Both the position numbers and the translations under genes were made by a program. A DNA stretch of 64,000 nt, from contig NZ_AP022613.1 in the NCBI RefSeq assembly GCF_010730195.1, forward strand, positions 1,488,001-1,552,000, written 5' to 3'. The stretch comes from Mycobacterium conspicuum. Lineage in GTDB: Bacteria; Actinomycetota; Actinomycetes; Mycobacteriales; Mycobacteriaceae. Below the pieces are notes generated by a model. It searched no databases. It had not been told where the DNA came from and saw nothing but the letters and a program-made list of their open reading frames with translations. Shown here piece after piece: positions 59,494 through 64,000 of the stretch; the stretch's first letter is position 1; the number at the start of each line of letters is the position of its first letter.

Positions 59494-62400
59494 GTGATTT
59501 CCAAAGTGCTGGTTGCCAATCGCGGTGAGATCGCGATCCGCGCCTTCCGCGCCGCCTACGAACTCGGCATCGGAACCGTCGCCATCTACGCCTACGAGGA
59601 CCGCAATTCGCAGCATCGGCTGAAGGCCGACGAGTCGTATCAGATCGGCGAGGTGGGCCACCCGGTTCGGGCGTACCTGTCCGTGGACGACATCGTCGAG
59701 ACTGCCGGCAGTGCGGGCGCCGATGCCATCTACCCGGGCTACGGGTTCTTGTCGGAGAACCCGGACCTGGCGGCGGCGTGCGCGGCGGCGGGTATCACGT
59801 TCGTCGGGCCCGGCGCCGAAGTGCTTGAGCTGACTGGAAATAAGGCCCGCGCGATCGCGGCCGCCCGCGAAGCCGGGCTGCCGGTGCTGGCGTCGTCGGC
59901 GCCGTCGGCGTCGGTCGACGAGCTGGTGGCGGCCGCTTCGGACATGCGGTTTCCGTTGTTCGTCAAGGCCGTTGCCGGCGGCGGGGGCCGCGGCATGCGC
60001 CGGGTCAACGACGCCGCCGCGCTGCCCGAGGCGATCGAAGCCGCCAGCCGCGAAGCCGAGTCGGCGTTCGGCGACGCGACGGTGTACCTCGAACAGGCGG
60101 TGCTACGGCCGCGCCACATCGAGGTGCAGATCCTGGCCGACACCGCCGGCAACGTGATCCACCTCTACGAGCGGGACTGCAGCGTGCAGCGGCGCCACCA
60201 GAAGGTCATCGAATTGGCGCCCGCGCCGGCGCTGGATCCCGAGCTGCGCGAAAAGATGTGCGCCGACGCGGTCGTGTTCGCCCGGCACATCGGGTACAGC
60301 TGCGCGGGCACCGTCGAATTCCTGCTCGACGAGAACGGCGAGTACGTCTTCATCGAGATGAACCCGCGGATTCAGGTGGAGCACACCGTAACCGAGGAAA
60401 TCACCGACGTCGATCTGGTCTCCAGCCAGTTGCGCATCGCCTCGGGGCAGACGTTGGATGAGCTGGGTCTGCGGCAGGAGACGATCCGGCCGCACGGCGC
60501 GGCCCTGCAATGCCGGATCACCACCGAGGATCCGGCCAACGGTTTCCGCCCCGACACCGGGCGGATCAGCGCCTACCGCGTCCCCGGCGGGGCGGGCATC
60601 CGGCTGGACGGCAGCACCAATCTCGGCGCCGAGATCGGCGCGCACTTCGACTCGATGCTGGTGAAGCTGACCTGCCGGGGCCGCGACTTGCCGACCGCGG
60701 TGGCCCGGGCCCGCCGCGGCATCGCGGAGTTCCGCATCCGCGGGGTGTCGACGAATATCCCGTTCCTGCAAGCGGTTCTGGACGATCCCGATTTCCAGGC
60801 CGGCCGGGTCACCACGTCGTTCATCGACGAGCGCCCGCAGCTGCTGACCGCCCGCGCCTCGGCCGACCGCGGCACCAAGATCCTGGACTACCTCGCCGAC
60901 GTCACGGTCAACCAGCCGCACGGCGCCCGGCCGTCGACGGTCTACCCGCAGGACAAGCTGCCCGACATCGATCTGGAGGCTCCGCCGCCGGCTGGGTCCA
61001 AGCAACGGCTAGTTGAGTTGGGGCCGGAGGGTTTCGCGCGCTGGCTGCGCGAATCACCGGCGGTGGGCGTCACCGACACCACATTCCGCGACGCCCATCA
61101 GTCGTTGCTGGCCACCCGCGTGCGTACCAGCGGATTGGCCCGGGTGGCACCCTATCTCGCGCGGACGGTGCCGCAGCTGCTGTCGGTGGAGTGCTGGGGC
61201 GGCGCGACGTACGACGTGGCGCTGCGCTTCCTCAAAGAGGACCCGTGGGAGCGGTTGGCCACGCTGCGTGAGCTGATGCCCAACATCTGCCTGCAGATGC
61301 TGTTGCGGGGCCGCAACACCGTCGGCTACACGCCCTACCCGGAGCTGGTCACGTCCGCGTTCATCGAGGAGGCTACCGCCACCGGCATCGACATCTTCCG
61401 AATCTTCGACGCGCTCAACAACCTCGAGTCGATGCGCCCGGCCATCGACGCCGTGCGCGAAACCGGTACCGCGATAGCAGAAGTCGCGATGTGCTACACC
61501 GGCGATCTGTCCGACCCGGGCGAGCAGCTCTACACGCTGGACTACTACCTGAAGCTGGCCGAGCGGATCGTGGACGCCGGCGCGCACGTGCTGGCCATCA
61601 AGGACATGGCCGGCCTGCTGCGCCCCGCGGCGGCGACCCAACTGGTTGGCGCGCTGCGCAGCCGCTTTGATCTGCCGGTGCATGTGCACACCCACGACAC
61701 CCCCGGCGGCCAGTTGGCCAGCTACATCGCCGCCTGGCAGGCCGGGGCCGACGCCGTCGACGGGGCCGCCGCGCCGATGGCCGGAACCACCAGCCAGCCC
61801 GCGCTGAGCTCGATCGTCGCCGCCGCCGCCCACACCGCCTACGACACCGGGCTGTCGCTGTCGGCGGTGTGCGAACTCGAGCCCTATTGGGAGGCGATGC
61901 GAAAGGTGTACGCGCCCTTCGAATCCGGGCTGCCCGGCCCGACGGGTCGGGTCTATCACCACGAGATCCCCGGCGGGCAACTGTCCAACCTGCGCCAGCA
62001 GGCGATCGCGCTGGGGCTGGGGGACCGGTTCGAGGAGGTCGAAGAGGCCTACGCGGGCGCCGACCGGGTGCTGGGGCGGCTGATCAAGGTGACTCCGTCG
62101 TCGAAGGTGGTCGGCGACCTGGCGCTGGCGCTGGTGGGTGCGGGGGTGAGCGCCGACGAATTCGCCGCCGAGCCAGCGCGATTCGACATCCCGGAATCGG
62201 TGCTCGGTTTCCTGCGTGGGGAACTCGGCGAGCCCGCGGGCGGATGGCCCGAACCCCTGCGCACCGCGGCGCTGGCCGGCCGCGCGCCGGCCAAGCCCGC
62301 CCCGCAACTGACGGCCGACGACGAGGTGCTGCTGTCGCTGGCCGGGCCCAAGCGCCAGGCCACCCTGAACCGGCTGCTATTCCCTGCTCCGACAAAGGAA

Positions 62401-62877
62401 TTCGAAGCGCACCGGGAAACCTACGGCGACACCTCGCAATTGTCGGCCAACCAGTTCTTCTACGGCCTGCGCCAGGGCGAGGAACACCGCGTGCAACTCG
62501 AGCGCGGGGTCGAATTGCTGATCGGGCTCGAGGCCATCTCCGAACCGGACGAGCGCGGCATGCGCACGGTGATGTGCATCATGAACGGCCAGCTGCGGCC
62601 GATTCTGGTGCGCGACCGCAGCATCGCCAGCGAGGTGCCGGCGGCCGAGAAGGCCGACCGCGGCAACCCCGGACACGTCGCCGCACCGTTCGCCGGGGTC
62701 ATCACCGTGGGCGTCTCCGTCGGCGACCGGGTGAGCGCCGGCGAAACCATCGCCACCATCGAGGCCATGAAGATGGAGGCCCCGATCACGGCCCCCAAAG
62801 ACGGTGCGGTGGAGCGGGTCGCGGTGTCCGACACCGCGCAGGTCGAGGGCGGGGACCTGCTGGTGGTGCTGAGCTGA
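59494..62877 (+). CDS. pyc: Pyruvate carboxylase
   Basis: The protein has 1127 residues from GTG 59494. The biotin carboxylase domain (1 to about 450) has KVLVANRGEIAIRAFRAAYEL and AGGGGRGMRRV. The carboxyltransferase domain (about 530-800) has DTTFRDAHQSLLATRVRT. A C-terminal biotinyl domain has Lys1093 in EAMKMEAP. It replenishes oxaloacetate from pyruvate, bicarbonate and ATP. Its stop overlaps the rsmD start. Confidence 0.98.
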   Translation: MISKVLVANRGEIAIRAFRAAYELGIGTVAIYAYEDRNSQHRLKADESYQIGEVGHPVRAYLSVDDIVETAGSAGADAIYPGYGFLSENPDLAAACAAAGITFVGPGAEVLELTGNKARAIAAAREAGLPVLASSAPSASVDELVAAASDMRFPLFVKAVAGGGGRGMRRVNDAAALPEAIEAASREAESAFGDATVYLEQAVLRPRHIEVQILADTAGNVIHLYERDCSVQRRHQKVIELAPAPALDPELREKMCADAVVFARHIGYSCAGTVEFLLDENGEYVFIEMNPRIQVEHTVTEEITDVDLVSSQLRIASGQTLDELGLRQETIRPHGAALQCRITTEDPANGFRPDTGRISAYRVPGGAGIRLDGSTNLGAEIGAHFDSMLVKLTCRGRDLPTAVARARRGIAEFRIRGVSTNIPFLQAVLDDPDFQAGRVTTSFIDERPQLLTARASADRGTKILDYLADVTVNQPHGARPSTVYPQDKLPDIDLEAPPPAGSKQRLVELGPEGFARWLRESPAVGVTDTTFRDAHQSLLATRVRTSGLARVAPYLARTVPQLLSVECWGGATYDVALRFLKEDPWERLATLRELMPNICLQMLLRGRNTVGYTPYPELVTSAFIEEATATGIDIFRIFDALNNLESMRPAIDAVRETGTAIAEVAMCYTGDLSDPGEQLYTLDYYLKLAERIVDAGAHVLAIKDMAGLLRPAAATQLVGALRSRFDLPVHVHTHDTPGGQLASYIAAWQAGADAVDGAAAPMAGTTSQPALSSIVAAAAHTAYDTGLSLSAVCELEPYWEAMRKVYAPFESGLPGPTGRVYHHEIPGGQLSNLRQQAIALGLGDRFEEVEEAYAGADRVLGRLIKVTPSSKVVGDLALALVGAGVSADEFAAEPARFDIPESVLGFLRGELGEPAGGWPEPLRTAALAGRAPAKPAPQLTADDEVLLSLAGPKRQATLNRLLFPAPTKEFEAHRETYGDTSQLSANQFFYGLRQGEEHRVQLERGVELLIGLEAISEPDERGMRTVMCIMNGQLRPILVRDRSIASEVPAAEKADRGNPGHVAAPFAGVITVGVSVGDRVSAGETIATIEAMKMEAPITAPKDGAVERVAVSDTAQVEGGDLLVVLS

Positions 62878-63422
62878 CGCGCATTATTGGGGGCGTGGCC
62901 GGGGGCCGGCGCATCGCGGTCCCGGCGCGCGGGACCAGACCCACCACCGACCGGGTGCGGGAGTCGCTGTTCAACATCGTCACCGCGCGCCGCGACCTGA
63001 CAGGCCTGGCCGTCCTGGACCTCTATGCCGGCTCCGGCGCGCTGGGGCTGGAGGCGCTGTCGCGCGGGGCCGCCTCGGCGCTGTTCGTGGAGTCCGATCA
63101 GCGCAGCGCGGCCGTCATCGCGCGCAACATCGAATCGCTGGGTCTGCCCGGGGCGACGCTGCGCCGCGGCGCGGTGGCGGCCGTGCTGGCCGCGGGGGCG
63201 CCCTCGCCGGTCGACCTCGTGCTGGCCGACCCGCCGTATGACGTCGACAACGGTGAGATCGAGGCCGTGCTGGCGGCTTTGGCCGGCTGGACGCACGACG
63301 GGACCGTCGCCGTGATCGAGCGGCCGGCGGCCGGGATGCCGCTGACCTGGCCGGCTGGCTGGGAGCCCTGGCAGCCGCGGGTGTACGGCGACACCCGTCT
63401 GGAGCTTGCCGAACGGCTCTGA
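62874..63422 (+). CDS. rsmD: 16S rRNA (guanine-966-N2)-methyltransferase
   Basis: The protein has about 182 residues. The conserved N-terminus TRIIGGVAGGRRI is encoded directly after CTG 62874, which overlaps the pyc stop (CTGA). No ATG, GTG or TTG gives this segment; GTG 62895 would cut into it. The SAM motif is VLDLYAGSGALGLEALSRGA, and the catalytic motif IV is LADPPYD. It methylates G966 of 16S rRNA. Coupling to pyc by overlap fits a CTG start. coaD follows after 24 bp. Confidence 0.93.
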   Translation: MTRIIGGVAGGRRIAVPARGTRPTTDRVRESLFNIVTARRDLTGLAVLDLYAGSGALGLEALSRGAASALFVESDQRSAAVIARNIESLGLPGATLRRGAVAAVLAAGAPSPVDLVLADPPYDVDNGEIEAVLAALAGWTHDGTVAVIERPAAGMPLTWPAGWEPWQPRVYGDTRLELAERL

Positions 63423-63432
63423 GGCGCACTGC

Positions 63433-63438
63433 TACCGT
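63433..63438 (+). promoter_or_regulatory. Possible leaderless -10 box of coaD
   Basis: TACCGT ends 8 nt before the coaD ATG at 63447. Confidence 0.4.
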
Positions 63439-63446
63439 CATGCTTC

Positions 63447-63929
63447 ATGAGCGGCGCGGTGTGCCCGGGGTCCTTCGACCCCGTGACGTTGGGCCACGTC
63501 GACGTCTTCGAACGCGCGGCGGCGCAGTTCGACGAGGTGGTGGTCGCGATTCTGGTCAACCCCGCCAAGAAGGGCCTGTTCGATCTCGACGAGCGAATCG
63601 CGATGATCGAGGAGTCGACGACACACCTGCCCAACCTGCGGGTGGAGTCCGGGCAGGGTCTGGTGGTCGATTTCGTGCGGGCGCGCGGCATGACCGCCAT
63701 CGTCAAGGGCCTGCGCACCGGCACCGACTTCGAATACGAGCTGCAGATGGCGCAGATGAACAAGCATGTCGCCGGCGTCGACACCTTCTTCGTCGCGACG
63801 ACGCCGAAGTATTCCTTCGTGTCGTCGTCGTTGGCCAAAGAGGTCGCCATGCTCGGCGGGGACGTGTCGGAGCTGCTGCCCGAGCCGGTGAATCGCCGTC
63901 TGCGCGAAAAGCTGGCCCATGGCCAGTGA
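63447..63929 (+). CDS. coaD: Phosphopantetheine adenylyltransferase
   Basis: This 160-residue enzyme has the nucleotidyltransferase motif TLGH (residues 14-17, in CPGSFDPVTLGHVDVFERAA). The second signature is FVSSSLAKEVAMLGGDVSELLPEPV. It transfers AMP to 4'-phosphopantetheine, the penultimate step of CoA synthesis. It is cytosolic and hexameric in relatives. The order rsmD-coaD is common in bacteria. Confidence 0.98.
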   Translation: MSGAVCPGSFDPVTLGHVDVFERAAAQFDEVVVAILVNPAKKGLFDLDERIAMIEESTTHLPNLRVESGQGLVVDFVRARGMTAIVKGLRTGTDFEYELQMAQMNKHVAGVDTFFVATTPKYSFVSSSLAKEVAMLGGDVSELLPEPVNRRLREKLAHGQ

Positions 63930-63965
63930 TCCGCAGGCCGTCGTCGGCGAGTTCCGAGGAAAGAT

Positions 63966-64000
63966 ATGACGCCGCCGGCGCGCTACTGCACCCCGACTTC
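63966..64000 (+). CDS. Start of an unidentified gene, cut by the window end
   Basis: An ATG at 63966 follows GAGGAAAG by a suitable distance and opens MTPPARYCTPT. Only 11 codons are visible, so no family can be named. Confidence 0.35.
   Translation, partial: MTPPARYCTPT

Overview
The window is high-GC chromosomal DNA from a Mycobacterium, most likely a slow grower such as a member of the M. avium complex; the species cannot be fixed from sequence alone. Support comes from two MmpL transporters (one with MmpS), an HU protein with a lysine-rich PAKK tail, a two-domain MutT1, a mycofactocin-type SDR and the F420 gene fbiD. The gene order also matches, inverted, the M. tuberculosis stretch gatB-lppZ-ilvBNC-serA-leuB-gltX-leuCD-hupB-mutT1-ppk-fbiD-gpsA-ddl-thiL-ung-recG-lipN-dsbA-vkor-pyc-rsmD-coaD.

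Layout. 0-6.4 kb is an accessory block: a TetR-like regulator with two tandem HTH units, a DoxX-like membrane protein, a TetR-mmpS-mmpL operon with a palindromic operator, and a MinD/EspI-like ATPase. 6.4-12.3 kb holds gatB, a flavin reductase, lppZ, a hydrolase, a second DoxX protein and a CFP6-like protein. 12.3-28.4 kb is an amino-acid biosynthesis region: ilvB-ilvN-ilvC behind a leader-peptide attenuator, serA-leuB, gltX with tRNA-Gln and tRNA-Glu, and an IclR/LtbR-type regulator divergent from leuC-leuD. 28.6-38 kb is core housekeeping: hupB, mutT1, ppk, fbiD, gpsA, ddl, thiL, ung.

38-51.3 kb is a second accessory block not expected between ung and the fakA-like gene in M. tuberculosis. 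It contains a quinone-reductase-like enzyme, a six-gene sulfotransferase/DUF1214/SnoaL/SDR cluster, a NarL-type two-component system, a second MmpL without MmpS, a zinc-type L28 gene, and a toxin-antitoxin module with a broken toxin start. 51.3-64 kb returns to core genes: fakA-like kinase, recG, an HNH protein, an aldo/keto reductase, lipN, a DsbA/VKOR oxidative folding pair, pyruvate carboxylase, rsmD, coaD, and the first codons of another gene.

The clearest regulatory signals are an ilv leader peptide (MGQPGMLVVLSRRVGV) followed by an intrinsic terminator, an LtbR-like site in front of leuC, a stem-loop at the predicted 5' end of hupB mRNA, operators in front of the mmpS/L and toxin-antitoxin units, and many leaderless promoters (TANNNT 6-8 nt before the start codon). 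Two genes, mutT1 and rsmD, appear to start at CTG.
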